Below are positions 23,637 to 34,832 of a DNA stretch of 64,000 bases, one piece after another. The stretch is from the NCBI GenBank assembly GCA_963082975.1, contig OY720350.1, positions 19,066,910-19,130,909 of the forward strand. Direction: 5' to 3'. The notes beneath the pieces are model-generated. The model was given only the letters and a program-made list of their open reading frames with translations, was not told the DNA's origin and searched no databases. The stretch's first letter is position 1. The number at the start of each line of letters is the position of its first letter. The translations under genes were made by a program, and so were the position numbers. This DNA comes from Labia minor. Its lineage: Eukaryota; Arthropoda; Insecta; Dermaptera; Spongiphoridae.

Positions 23637-24253
23637 TTTTTACCGACCGACGACAGTAAGGGAGGTATTGTTTTCACACCAAATTTCACATGTGGAGATT
23701 TTTACATATCTCCACGAATGATGCAATTTTTTTAACAGAAAAGAGTATTTTTAGCATGATGTCTGCCCGTCCGTCCGTCCGTATAGATGTGTACAGCTTG
23801 AACGGCTCTACGGATTTTGATGAAATTTGGTAGATTTACTTAATGCATCAGTATGATGAATGGATCAACTTTTGGTGTATATCCGGAAGTGGTAGTATTA
23901 GCGATCGACGATAGGAAGGGAAGGGTTATTTTCACACCAAATTTCACATGAGGAGATTTTTTACATATCACCACGAATCATGCACTTTGTGGTGGTTTTA
24001 TTCTCGAGAAAAATCATCTTTATTAGTTTTTTTCTTAATTTAAAATTATATGACGTCATCCAGCCATTCATGACGTCACAACCTGGTTTTACATATATAT
24101 TATAAATAAAATAAAATTAAAAATATTTGTGTTATATGCCTATCTGTTTTTTTATTGCATTAATAGATATATTAAAATTATTTGAAATTGTTTCTGTAGC
24201 TGGAAATTAATTTACTTCATCGTCGGTTCGGACCTGGCCACAGGTCAACTTAT
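23637..24253 (+). mobile_element. Family 2 rolling-circle-like element, copy a (full length)
   Basis: Starts TTTTTACCGACCGACGACAG and contains GTCC repeats (about 23767-23782). Two related CACACCAAATTTCACATG blocks lie about 260 bp apart, followed by two TGACGTCA palindromes. It ends with TCGTCGGTTCGG, an imperfect inverted copy of the start, the hairpin GACCTG-GCCA-CAGGTC and AACTTAT. No ORF. The plan matches family 1 although the sequences differ, consistent with a Helentron-associated non-autonomous element (inference). Confidence 0.85.
24051..24078. promoter_or_regulatory. Paired CRE-type palindromes in family 2
   Basis: TGACGTCA at 24051-24058 and again at 24071-24078, centre spacing 20 bp. 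This octamer is the classical CREB/ATF site. The pair recurs with the same spacing in copies c and d. Binding is inferred from the motif only. Confidence 0.55.
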
Positions 24254-24934
24254 ATTTTTAAGAACCAAATTAAAAAATTTAGAAAAAAGTGGACTAGATT
24301 TATGAATTTATTTGCATATATGAAAAATTATTTTGGAAATAGTTCCTCCAACTGAAAAATATACTGAAACCAAAGAAGGTTGAGATATATAAAATGTTAA
24401 TTGGGTATGTAACTAATGTATTACTTACTAAATTTTTTTAGAATTAAAATACTAGAAAAGAATTGTTTAACGTAATTTGCTAAGAACACAGCAAAGAAAA
24501 GCATAACTCATCGATATCTTCGAAATGACATGTAGACTTACTATACTGTATCCCAACCAAGATAAGAACAATCTTACCATTTACCCTCTCTTTTATGAAA
24601 TATATTTCCATAAAATTAAAATTATATCACATTCGGCAAACAATTTTAAATTTAAATTGAACCATTTACATTAATACGCCACCTCCTTGTTTTTTTTTTA
24701 AAATATGATAATTTCATTAATGAACTTCTTACTGATATATTTATAATTTTCATTTTTAAATTTTCATTAAGATCTTTGAATAAAATTAAGCTTATTGATT
24801 TAATAGAATTAATAGAATTAAACTTATTGATTCGATTTAAGATGTATTCTAAAACACCACTAATTTTAAAAATTAATATTTGTTTATTTTATTTTATTTT
24901 AATATGTATTTTATTTGAAATAATTTGCAGTAGA
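24254..24934. other. AT-rich stretch with hAT scrap
   Basis: AAGAACCAAATTAAAAAATT at about 24261 matches the hAT module in opposite orientation to the piece before family 2. Remaining sequence featureless. Confidence 0.45.
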
Positions 24935-25080
24935 GCGCTCACCTCTGCACACCCCGCTCACCCCTCTCCATTCCCCTCCGCCGCCTGGCCTCACCTCCTG
25001 CCAGCAGGTCGGCTCGTACGTTCGTCAGTTCCCCTTCACTGCTGAGTGTGAGTGAGACCCTGACCGGCCTCTCCACTGAA
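24935..25080. promoter_or_regulatory. GC-rich island, possible promoter or 5' exon
   Basis: An abrupt GC-rich, CpG-containing patch (GCTCACCTCTGCACACCCCG and following) in DNA otherwise near 80% A/T. On the minus strand there are donor-like AGGTGAGG and AGGTGAGC strings, so it could be a first exon read leftward. No protein similarity in any frame. Confidence 0.3.
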
Positions 25081-25996
25081 ATCAACCCTTTATCAGTCGC
25101 TAATCAAGAATTAATTGTAATTTTATTATTTATTTTTATTAATTAAAAGGAAGATTAGTGAACTTTAAAAAAAAAAAAATATTTCAATAAAAATTAAATT
25201 TTATAAAATGAATTTTTATAATTTTTTATTCATATACCCAAATTAATTTATAAATTTTTCATTCCAATCTTTGAAAAGAATTAATCTTAAATATTCTATC
25301 AGATCTCATTAATTAAATTTTATTAAAAGTTAAATTAAAATTATTTAAAAATTAAAAAATCATATATAAAATTTTAATTTTCTTTAAATATATTTATTGA
25401 AATATTTTTTAAATTTCAATATATATATTATCCTATTAAAACTTATTTTTTTAAAAAAAGGAAGATGTGCTGATTATTTTCAAAATTCATATAATATAAT
25501 TATAAATCAAAAAAATATAAATTGCTTATATTCATATCGGAATAAATATAATATTTAAATATTCTATATATTCTTTCTAATCTCATTATCGCTCACACCG
25601 TTCCTTTCCAATCTCATATGAATATTGTTTCGTCAATTTCATATTATTATAACACTTTTGAAAAATGAATAATATTTCCATTACCTATATATCAATTAAA
25701 CAGAATAAAATCTTCGTGAAATTAATAATATAATCATAATTAGTTTTCTGATGTTTTCTAAGACATTTTTATTAAATGTCTATTAAATGCGTATTATAAC
25801 TTATTATAATCATGGTTCTATTATATAGGATGTAAAATAATTTTAGTATTTTAATATTACAGAAATAAGATAATATTTTTAAAAATCTATACACTTTTTT
25901 AATCCTATTAATATTATTTATTTATTTCTATCTTATTTTTTTATTTCCTGTATATAATATAAATATCTAATCTTAATTATTTTTTTCTTTATCGAG
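25081..25996. other. AT-rich stretch, no gene seen
   Basis: No coding signal; possible intron before the exon candidate at 26002. Confidence 0.5.
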
Positions 25997-26001
25997 GCGA
26001 G

Positions 26002-26082
26002 AATGATGGACATCCATTCAAGTCTCCGAGCTGGTCTTCGAGTTTAATCTGCGAGAAATATCAACCCTTTATGTACTCCGAG
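26002..26082 (+). CDS. Candidate 81-nt internal coding exon
   Basis: Bounded by a T-rich tract with AG (GCGAG|AATGAT) and a good donor (CCGAG|GTCAGT). Exactly 27 codons, phase 0 at both ends, open in one frame and protein-like: NDGHPFKSPSWSSSL then ICEKYQPFMYSE. Not recognised. An alternative acceptor at 25996 would add five bases. Small related pieces may follow at 26260 and 26470. Confidence 0.4.
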
Positions 26083-26259
26083 GTCAGTATTTATTATTAA
26101 TTTTATTTTTAATTCAATTTAAATTTATTGATTATAAACTAATAAGTTATTTTTCTTCTTCTATTTCATGTTTCAATCATCGTTCCTGCTACTGAATGTT
26201 GATTTGAATTCTTGATTATCTTCTCCATCCTTCATGACGATGAAATGATTTAAATACAG

Positions 26260-26269
26260 CTCTCCAAAT
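26260..26269 (+). other. Possible 10-nt micro-exon
   Basis: AATACAG|CTCTCCAAAT|GTAAGT: acceptor and perfect donor 10 bases apart, 180 bp after the 26002 exon. Joining it in phase 0 to the 26470 piece would create a stop, so the order or use is uncertain. Confidence 0.15.
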
Positions 26270-26469
26270 GTAAGTAATCATCGTTATTTATTTAGCATGG
26301 CGCACTTTAAAATCGAAAATGTAAATATAATATTTAAAGTAAAGTTTAATATAATATAGAAAGTATAATTAAATTACAATGATTTTTTCTTTTGATAATA
26401 TTCATTAGGAGATTATAGAGAAATATATTAAATTATATGGCAGAATTTAGTGAGATTAGGGAATTTCAG

Positions 26470-26519
26470 AGTACATCTTTCAAGAAGAAGCATTGATAAA
26501 GGAGGCAGAAGAGACAAAG
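26470..26519 (+). CDS. Candidate small exon
   Basis: AATTTCAG acceptor at 26469 and AAAG|GTATTT donor at 26520. One frame reads YIFQEEALIKEAEETK; another frame, SRRSIDKGGRRDK, is also open. No family recognised. Confidence 0.2.
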
Positions 26520-26529
26520 GTATTTTTAG

Positions 26530-29500
26530 AATTAGTAGGTTTCGATGCGTTATACTGGGAGGGTGGCTATTTTTTGATATATATAAATATAGTTTTTAGG
26601 AATTTTCAGGTGGTTGCCTCCTACATCCATGCATGTTCTCATTATACTAATTCATAGATTAGATTAGAATTAATACATAAATAAAATGTGGGTGGATAAG
26701 ACAAATGCCATGCTATTATTTAAGGGATGGTTTGCATGAATTGCATGTCAGGTCTGAATTGTGCCTTTTTGTATTACTGAGAGTGTTTTTGAGGTGGATT
26801 GGATGAACGGGCATTCGGGAAGGTAATTCAGCATAGTTCCGAAATGGGATTAGCCCGAACAGGAACAAATTGTTGGTTACCTTTTGAGCGCAGGGCTTTT
26901 TCGATTAGCATGGGCCTTCCATCCAATTTGATGGAGGCTATGCACTCCCTTACTAGGTAGGTTTTATTTCAGGTTGCCCCGAATGTCGCGATTTCATTTC
27001 GAAATCCAAAAAATCAAAGGCACTCTCAGCTGATTCAAAGAGGCTACAGACCAAACGCCTTATTTTTTTTAATCTTTTTTTTTAAGGCAAACTTTCTTTA
27101 TTATTACTTTTTCTAAATTTCGGAAGGCGAGGCTTGGAAGGGCTAATTTATGGGGAAAGGAGGAGGCCCTATTAAATATTCAATTGTTTTTTTTTAATTT
27201 AATTATTAATAAAAAAAATAATTGAATATCGCGATTATTTTCTTTAACTTTTTATTTTCATTTTGAAATATAATATACAATTTCATAATTTAAACTTTGA
27301 TATATTTTAAATATTTTACTATATAGGTAGAATTAATTATTATTATAATTTCTCAATTTAAAATTAAATTGCAAACATCACAAAAAAAATCATATATATT
27401 GTAAAAATATAACTCTTTTTCATTATTATTTCTTTTTAACTTACCAAATATAAAAATATTTTATTTTTTTTTTTATAATGGAAATGATTTCATATGAATA
27501 TAAATATATTGTAAAATCGAATATATCTATACTCAATAATACTTTAATATAAATAAATTATTAAATTTTTTTCTTATCATTGTACTGATAAATCTTATTT
27601 GGAAAGAAATAAAATATATATATATATATATATATATAGTTAAGCTTATTTAAAAAATTAATTTAATGTATAATTTTTGTTAATTATAAACATATGGTAA
27701 AACTTATTTTAAATAAATAAATAAAATTAGATCTCCTAAAAATTTTTTTAATTTTGAATATTCTTATTCTTTGCTGACTTACAAATCCCATACGATCATT
27801 TTGCTTATTCTTATGTATATTCTCTCTCTTAACTTAACTTAATTAAATGTGTATAAATCTCCTTATTATATCGCACCTCAAAAGAACGAATGCGAAATGG
27901 CATTCAATTTTTACTTACAAACTTGCTTTTTACACTTTATTTGCAATTTTCACCTGAATATTTATTATTCATTTTGTTTATATTTTATACATCTTCATCT
28001 TTTATTACTACTAATGTGAAAAAGTATATAAACTATATAAAATAAAATTAAAAGTACTTTAGAAGAAGCAAATTTGAAAATCTGGTATTTTAGAATACTT
28101 CATCAAAATGGATAAAATATATTGATATTCTATATAGATATGCAATTATACTTATGTGAGTATTATTCAGAGATGTCATAAAAAATTAATTTTTTATAAA
28201 ATTATTTTTCTTATAACTACTCTATAAAATTAACTTTAACATTGCAAATGGAAAAATTTTTGAAACTACTATGAAAATTTTTATCAACTTTATATGTATT
28301 TTTATTTTATCCAAAGTATTTTTTAGAATTAAAATAAATACATATTTTTTTTAAATAAAAATTGAAAACAAAATAAAATCTATGGACCGATACATATTAA
28401 ATTTATATATTCAAGTATAGGATATTTTCAAATTTCAAAACGTTCCCACCTCCATCACATTTAACTTTTTAACTCGCTCTACTTTTTCTTATAAATAATG
28501 AATTAAATATACTGTTAAATATTATATTGAATTTTTCATTACAAATAAATAATTTCATTTAAAAGTAAATACAATATTTCTATGAAATAATAAAATTGAA
28601 AAATTAAATTTTATTTATATATGAATATTATATAAATATAAAATAATAGATTTAATTAAATTTGATAAAAATGAAATTCGATTCATTTTCTTTTTATTTT
28701 TAATATGATTAATTTTACAAAATATGATAATAAATAAAATTATTTATTTATTTATAGAAAGAAATTTATTTCCAAGTTTTTTTTTATCTGTTTGTCTCTT
28801 TTTTTTATTAAATAAAATAGAAATTAGAAAAAAAATTGTGAATATTTATTTTAATTTATAAATAAATATATTGATAAGAGTGAAGTGAAGTGGATTTAGT
28901 TAATATTCAGCAGTGAATGGATTCACATGAATCATTTGGATAGTTCACCATCCAAAGACAAAATTAATTGTGCAATGAAGTGCGTAGCGATTGAAATGAG
29001 ATGTTTCTTTTAGTTAATATTCAAATATCGGTCTTTGTTTTTGTTGTTATTTGAACATTTATATTTATATTATCCAAACGGAATTATTCAGGATATCATC
29101 CAGGCAAATGGTATGTAAATTTTATACTCAAATTATTAAATAGATATAAACATAGTATATATATAATAAAAAGATCATTCTATCAACAATCTATCTATAA
29201 TCTATCAATCAATTCTCTATTAAAATATTTTCAAAATTTTACTTATTAAAATATTTTCAAAATTTTACTTATTAAAATTTTTTCTTTCTTTCATTCATTA
29301 AATTTTTCAGGACATTAATATTGAAAATTATTTACTAATTCTTTAGTAAATTAAGTAAAATAATTCATAAATTATAATATTCAAGTTCAGTATGAATATA
29401 CAATTGTATGTTTGTATTTTTTTTTTTTTTTTTGCGTATGAACCGTCTTGGATCGCGCAAAGCTCCCATTCTTTCTTTTTCTTTGCCTGCCAGATTTCTT

Positions 29501-29584
29501 TCATTTTTTCATTTTTTCACTGTGGGCCTTTTTTCAGACCATTCCATTCCCGTTCTTTAATTGTTTCTCTCTTTCTGGTTCGAT
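26530..29584. other. AT-rich stretch with one mixed-composition island
   Basis: About 26800-27160 has higher GC and donor/acceptor-like strings, including a minus-strand open run (RLVCSLFESAESAFDFLDF) ending at a stop, but no convincing exon boundaries. The rest (27.2-29.5 kb) is simple AT-rich DNA including a TA microsatellite at about 27616-27638. Confidence 0.45.
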
Positions 29585-29834
29585 CTTTCTCCGGAAGACA
29601 CTGTTATTATTGTTGTTGCCATCACGATTCATGGTTGCTTGTTTTTGAGGTTATCCTGCCGGAGCAGGGTTTGTAGAACCAGGGCTTGTTAGTTCCTGGA
29701 GCTGGGGGCAGCCGATGTTAAATTGAAATTAATTTATTTTTATTTATTAAATAATCTTAAGTTCTATGCTGCGATTCGCACTCCGACTTCCTATGTAGAA
29801 ATCACGTACTCTACCCACTCGGTTATGCTGCCCC
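29585..29834 (-). mobile_element. tRNA-derived SINE (SINE-2)
   Basis: The minus strand starts GGGGCAGCATAACCGAGTGG, a tRNA-like 5' half with A box (ATAACCGAGTGGGTAG), and a B-box-like GTGCGAATCGC. After an AT-rich link it carries the same core as SINE-1 (TTCAATTTAACATCGGCTGC and following). 3' boundary uncertain. Confidence 0.7.
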
Positions 29835-30690
29835 TATGTTTGTATTATAATATATTAAATTTTTGTATTATAAATATATTATTGGGTCCAATTCAAATAT
29901 TGATTAATATTCAATAGATAATTACTTCTCTCAAAGTCTCAATATTAAGAATATTCTTGACAATATTCCATAATAATAAAATATTATTTATTTTTTTTTA
30001 ATATGTTTTTAGTATGAGTAATGTATGCATTTTTTTTTTAATTCTTTATTACTTTTTAATTTTAATTGAATAAAATTTTAATTTTAAAATATAAATTAAT
30101 TATTATATTATTAATAATATATATAAATTTCTCATTTTGTATTTATTTAATAATACTTTATACTTAATGTGTATTGAATATATTATAATTATAGATAAAT
30201 TTACAAATATAATAATCGAAATACGAGAAAAATCTTTAATAAATTTAATTGAATATTGAAAAATAATTGCAATTCTATCTACAATTTTATTATATAAGAA
30301 CTCAATATAAATCAATTTTTTTTTTTTTTGAATTAAAAATAATCTTTAATAAATATATTTTCCTGTTATTTTATATATATATATAATCCTTTAGATAAAT
30401 ATGAGAATTAAATATCATTTTTTTTTATATTTAAAAGATTATATCAATATATAAATATAAAGTTTATTCACATGGTCAAAATCCTTAGGTTTAGGAATAA
30501 ATGCAAATTTTGCAAATTTGTTTTTTTAAATAATTTTAGAATATATAATATATAAATTTAATAATTAAGTTTAGGTATGTATTATCTTGTGCTTTTGTTG
30601 GGTAAAGTTAAGTTTGAGGATGGGGAGGAGAGGGAAGAGAGAAAGAGAACAATATTTAGTTAAATTAAAATATTGATATATATCTATCGC
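29835..30690. other. AT-rich spacer, no gene seen
   Basis: Open frames here are AT-driven (Ile/Tyr/Asn-rich). No family signal. Confidence 0.55.
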
Positions 30691-30949
30691 TAGGGTGACC
30701 AAAAACGTCCCGTTTTTAGGTGCTCTGTCCCAAAAAAATCTTCAGGACAGCCCATTGTCCCGTTTTTTCAACATTTAGGACATTTCGTACTTTTTTAAAA
30801 ATTTTTTTAATTTGGTTCTAAAAAAAAAGGTAAAAAGTTTTCTGGACTAAGCTCTTAAACATTTCTACTTTTTTCAAAAATTTTTTCAATTTGGATAAAA
30901 AAAAAGGTAAAATGGCCCGGTTTGGTGTTTTCGAAATATGGTCACCCTA
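30691..30949. mobile_element. hAT MITE (type 2) with perfect 8-bp target duplication
   Basis: Ends TAGGGTGACCA and TGGTCACCCTA, flanked by TCTATCGC at 30683-30690 and 30950-30957. The interior has GTCCCGTTTTT motifs and the same CTCTTAAACATTTC / AAAAAAAGGTAAAATGG module found in type 1 elements, despite unrelated termini. No ORF. Confidence 0.93.
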
Positions 30950-30987
30950 TCTATCGCCCTAAATTTCTATAGATGAAATTTATAATT

Positions 30988-31090
30988 ATAACGGAATTTT
31001 GTAAATTAAACCACATATTGATATTTGTTATTGTAAATTTATTCAAAAAATACAAACATATACACAACGTTTCGATTGCTACTTCTGCAA
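30988..31090. mobile_element. Partial copy of the 139-bp fold-back MITE
   Basis: Begins ATAACGGAATTTTGTAAATT and matches 54079-54180 through ACAACGTTTCGATTGC; the second arm is missing. It starts 39 bp after the hAT MITE. Confidence 0.75.
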
Positions 31091-31658
31091 TCGTTATCAA
31101 GCGACTGCACTGTTCGAGCGTCCAGTTCTATCGAAAAATTAATTTATAATTAATTATAATTTTTATAAAATATTTGAAATTTACATATATCAAAAATTTT
31201 ATTATTCGTATATTACAAACCTAAATTTATGTATTTATCTGAAAATGATTTTGTATAATTTATATAATTTTATCCTCAATTGTGTCTAAAATTATTAAAT
31301 TCTCTCTCAACAAATATAATTATGATTTTTTTTAATTTATACTGATTATATAGTTAGGAGATATTAGGAGTTATCTCTATCGAAAAATTAAAAACATAAA
31401 TGCATTTAAGACTGCGATATCATCATTTATTTCTGAAACAATAATTTAATTGAATTTATCTGTTTTTAATGAATGATTATTATCTATTGAAGGTGGATTC
31501 AAGATTTTCCGCATTCTTAAATTCGATTCTAAATAGATCTCTTTCTAATCATTCTATTTCTGTTTCTATTTCTGGCACATTTCTTTGCTTTTTATACTAA
31601 TGAATGCATTGAAAAAAAGTATTTAAATACCAATGACTAATACCAGATTCATCTCTCA

Positions 31659-31690
<32 letters not shown>

Positions 31691-32152
31691 GATATTTTGA
31701 ACTTATCTAAGTTTTTTTGTCGCAAATTTTTTAATTCTTTTTAATTTATTACTGGATATATACTTTAATCAACAAATTAAATTATAAATTATGAACTCTG
31801 AATAAATTTAAAAAAATAACAACTACTTAATAATAAAATAATAAATATATTAGATATGATAATCTAAGAATAAAAGTTATTATATCTGATTAAATTAATT
31901 TCATACTAATGGACTTTTTATTATTCTCTTAAAACAAACATTTTATATAAATTTTATAGCAATTTTTTTAAATCTAAAAGCTACCATTTATTTACATAAA
32001 ATTATTTATTTCTAATCATTTTTTTGTTTTTTTTATTAAAATTATATAAATTTATATATTATTTATTAAAATTATATAAATAAAATATTAACTAAAAAAT
32101 GTATTTTTAATAAACTTTATCCAAATTTAAAATTTCATAAATTAATAAAAAT
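31091..32152. other. AT-rich spacer with long poly(A)
   Basis: A poly(A) run of about 25 at 31660-31684 may be a retroposon tail, but no element body is recognised. No gene seen. Confidence 0.5.
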
Positions 32153-32293
32153 AAATTTAAATAACTGTTATGATTATGATTTTAATTTCAGTATTCTTAT
32201 AAAATTGGTTTAATTTTATAATTAATGCTATTTTTTGTGAAATTAAATAAATAAATTAATCAGCATAGAAAATAAAAATATAAATTATAAAAT
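32153..32293. repeat. Left member of a 140-bp direct repeat flanking family 1 copy H
   Basis: AAATTTAAATAACTGTTATG through ATAAATTATAAAATTC is repeated with few changes at 32906-33049. Confidence 0.88.
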
Positions 32294-32312
32294 TCAATTA
32301 AAAAGATATAAG

Positions 32313-32905
32313 CTGGATTGTCTCCACTCGACTATCTCGTAAATTTTAATTGGATTAAATAAAATATATTATATTTAAATTAAATTTAATTAATTAAATT
32401 ATAAATTAAAATTAATAAATAATATTTATTAAACCAGTGCGTGTTTGGCTCTTTATTAATGGCACCACATCACGTGCTGGCGCGTGATTTGCCGTTTTAA
32501 AAAATTAATTCCGGTACTTTCAGTGATTCAATCAAGCTGAAATTCTATATATAGTAGTTTTATACAATTTTAAATCATTTGAAAAATTATTTTTACGGTC
32601 AGTTTAGATAGACGTTTAGAGAACAAAAATGAAAACGTTGTAGATAATGACCCTCTGTCGGTTGAGCTACATTTCTCAAAAGTTGATAGAAAACTACGAA
32701 TTTTGAATAATGCCCGTATACCAAATTTCATGATTCTAGCTCAAACTGTTTTTGCGTAATCTTGTCTACATACACACACACACACACAGACATTTTTCTC
32801 AACCTTAGTGAAAATGATTCAGGAACCTTCAAAACGTATACAAACATCAAAATCTCGACATCAAAAATTTTCGTGATCGCAATACTATCTCTGGCGAGAT
32901 AATAC
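32313..32905 (-). mobile_element. Family 1 element, copy H
   Basis: Nearly full length: CTGGATTGTCTCCACTCGAC, AT-rich block, CACGTG E-box, body, CA microsatellite, and CTCTGGCGAGATAATA end. Unusually, direct repeats of about 140 bp lie on both sides, far longer than any normal target duplication. Confidence 0.92.
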
Positions 32906-33049
32906 AAATTTAAATAACTGTTATGATTACGATTTCTATTTCAGTAAGTTCTTTTAAAATTGGTTGAATTTTATAATTAATTTTATTTATTTGTGAAATT
33001 AAATAAATAAATTAATCAGCATAGAAAATAAAAATATAAATTATAAAAT
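32906..33049. repeat. Right member of the 140-bp direct repeat
   Basis: Counterpart of 32153-32293; identical for the last 70 bases apart from one or two changes, more diverged in the first half. Confidence 0.88.
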
Positions 33050-33283
33050 CCCGAATTGAAATGAAAAAAAAATTGAAAATTATTCTAATCGACTTGTGTT
33101 AGATAAGAGTAGGCCCAATATAATAAATGTCAAGAAGATGGTGGTCCATTGACTACTTCTACAGTAGTCCTTGGAATTCTTAACCTGGCTACTGATAAGA
33201 AAAATTGATTTATATTTCTATTGTCTCTACTGTTCTAGTTGGACGACAACTTGCGACCTTTCTTCTTAAGCCCTTTCCCCTAG

Positions 33284-33669
33284 TAGGTCATTAGGCTTCG
33301 CGATGACCTAACCTACTCCTTGGATATCTGCGATATCCGTTGAATGCGTATACTGCTGGCACTTGGATCCATCTAAAATCGGTCGCGTATTCTTGGCTAT
33401 GCGATCGACGCATGCCCGACGTCGGCCTCCTCGTCGTCGCCGACAACCCGCCGACACTAGTCTCTCCACCTTCTTCAGTGGGTCGGTTTTTAGTGAACAC
33501 CGAAACGTTATCCGGGAATTTATCCACCGGTGTTCGGGTCATTGTCCTCTCGCGTGTGCCTCCCAAGTGCTTGAGCTTCACCCCCACCTCCTCCCTCTCC
33601 CTTTCTTGTTTTCCATCTGTTCCAAAATGCTCATCTAAATTATTGGAGTATTTTTCATCACTCATTCTT
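33284..33669 (+). CDS. GC-rich exon candidate of unknown product
   Basis: Preceded by a strong pyrimidine tract and TAG acceptor (CCCTTTCCCCTAG, ends 33283) and followed by a GTAAGT donor at 33670. The plus frame open from 33307 includes VADNPPTLVSPPSSVGRFL. However, a second plus frame (Arg/Pro-rich) and a 131-codon minus frame (33291-33686) are also open, as expected for GC-rich DNA, so frame and strand are unresolved. It could equally be a non-coding 5' exon. Confidence 0.3.
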
Positions 33670-33759
33670 GTAAGTAAACATGACAACCATTACTACAAAC
33701 ATATACATTCAATAAACATATCATCGAGATTACCAATTTGGATGGTTGCCTAGTCCATC

Positions 33760-34282
33760 TACCATGAAACAACCCCCTTCCCTCACCCCCCCTCCCTTAA
33801 AAAATATAATTTTTCAATTTTTTAATATTTCTTCTATTTAAGTTAATATTTATTATTAATATTTAAAAAAAATGTTAAATAAAAATAAATAAAAGTCCTT
33901 ATAAATTAATAATAATAAAAATAAATACATAAATACATAGAAGAATAATTCTAAAATAAAATTATAATAAAATATCAAAATTATATCATTTGATAATCAT
34001 AATGATGATTTAATCAAATTGAAAAATATTTTCAATAAATAAATAATAATTATTAATTTATCAATTATTTATTTCAAGATTGATATGAGCAATGAAGGAA
34101 TTTTTTTTATATACAATTTACATCAATAGAGTAGAGTTCAGTATACATATCTTCCTAGTCCTATTAAAATGAGGATAATCTTATAAAAATAATTTTGTTT
34201 TAATGAATTTTAACTTTTGTTCTAATTTTTCTAAAATAATCATTTGTTTATTATTTACATTACAATCCTTTAGTCAAATAAG
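33760..34282. other. AT-rich spacer, no gene seen
   Basis: Begins with a C-rich patch (CCCCCTTCCCTCACCCCCCC) then AT-rich DNA. Confidence 0.55.
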
Positions 34283-34832
34283 CTGTAGTGTCTCCACTCG
34301 ACGATCCCGCAATTTGAATTAGATTAAATAACATCTATTATATTTAAATTAAATTTAATTAATTATAAATTATTAATTAAAATTAATAAATAATATTTAT
34401 TAAACCAGTTGATGATGGCACCACGTCACGTGCTGGCGCGTGATTTGCACTGTTAAAAAATTAATTCTGGTACATTCAATCAAGCTGAAATTCTATATAT
34501 AGCAGTTTTATACAATTTTTAATCATGTGAAAAATTATCAAACATATATCTTTATTTTTAGGAAAAAACATGAAAACGTAGGTAATGACCCTCTTCCGAT
34601 TGAGCTACATTTCTCAAAAGTTGACAGAAAACTACGAATTTTGAATAATGCCCGAAAACCAAATTTCATTTCAAACCGTTTTTGCGTAATCTTGTCTACA
34701 TACATACACACAGACATTTTTCACAACCTTAGTGAAAATGATTCAGGAACCTTCAAAACATATAAAAACATCAAAATCTCGACTTCGAAAATTTTCGTGA
34801 TCGCAATACTATCTCTGGCGAGATAGTAAAAA
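34283..34832 (-). mobile_element. Family 1 element, copy I
   Basis: Complete plan with CTGTAGTGTCTCCACTCGAC end, CACGTG E-box at about 34427, microsatellite reduced to TACATACATACACACAGAC, and CTCTGGCGAGATAGTAAAAA end. Confidence 0.92.
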
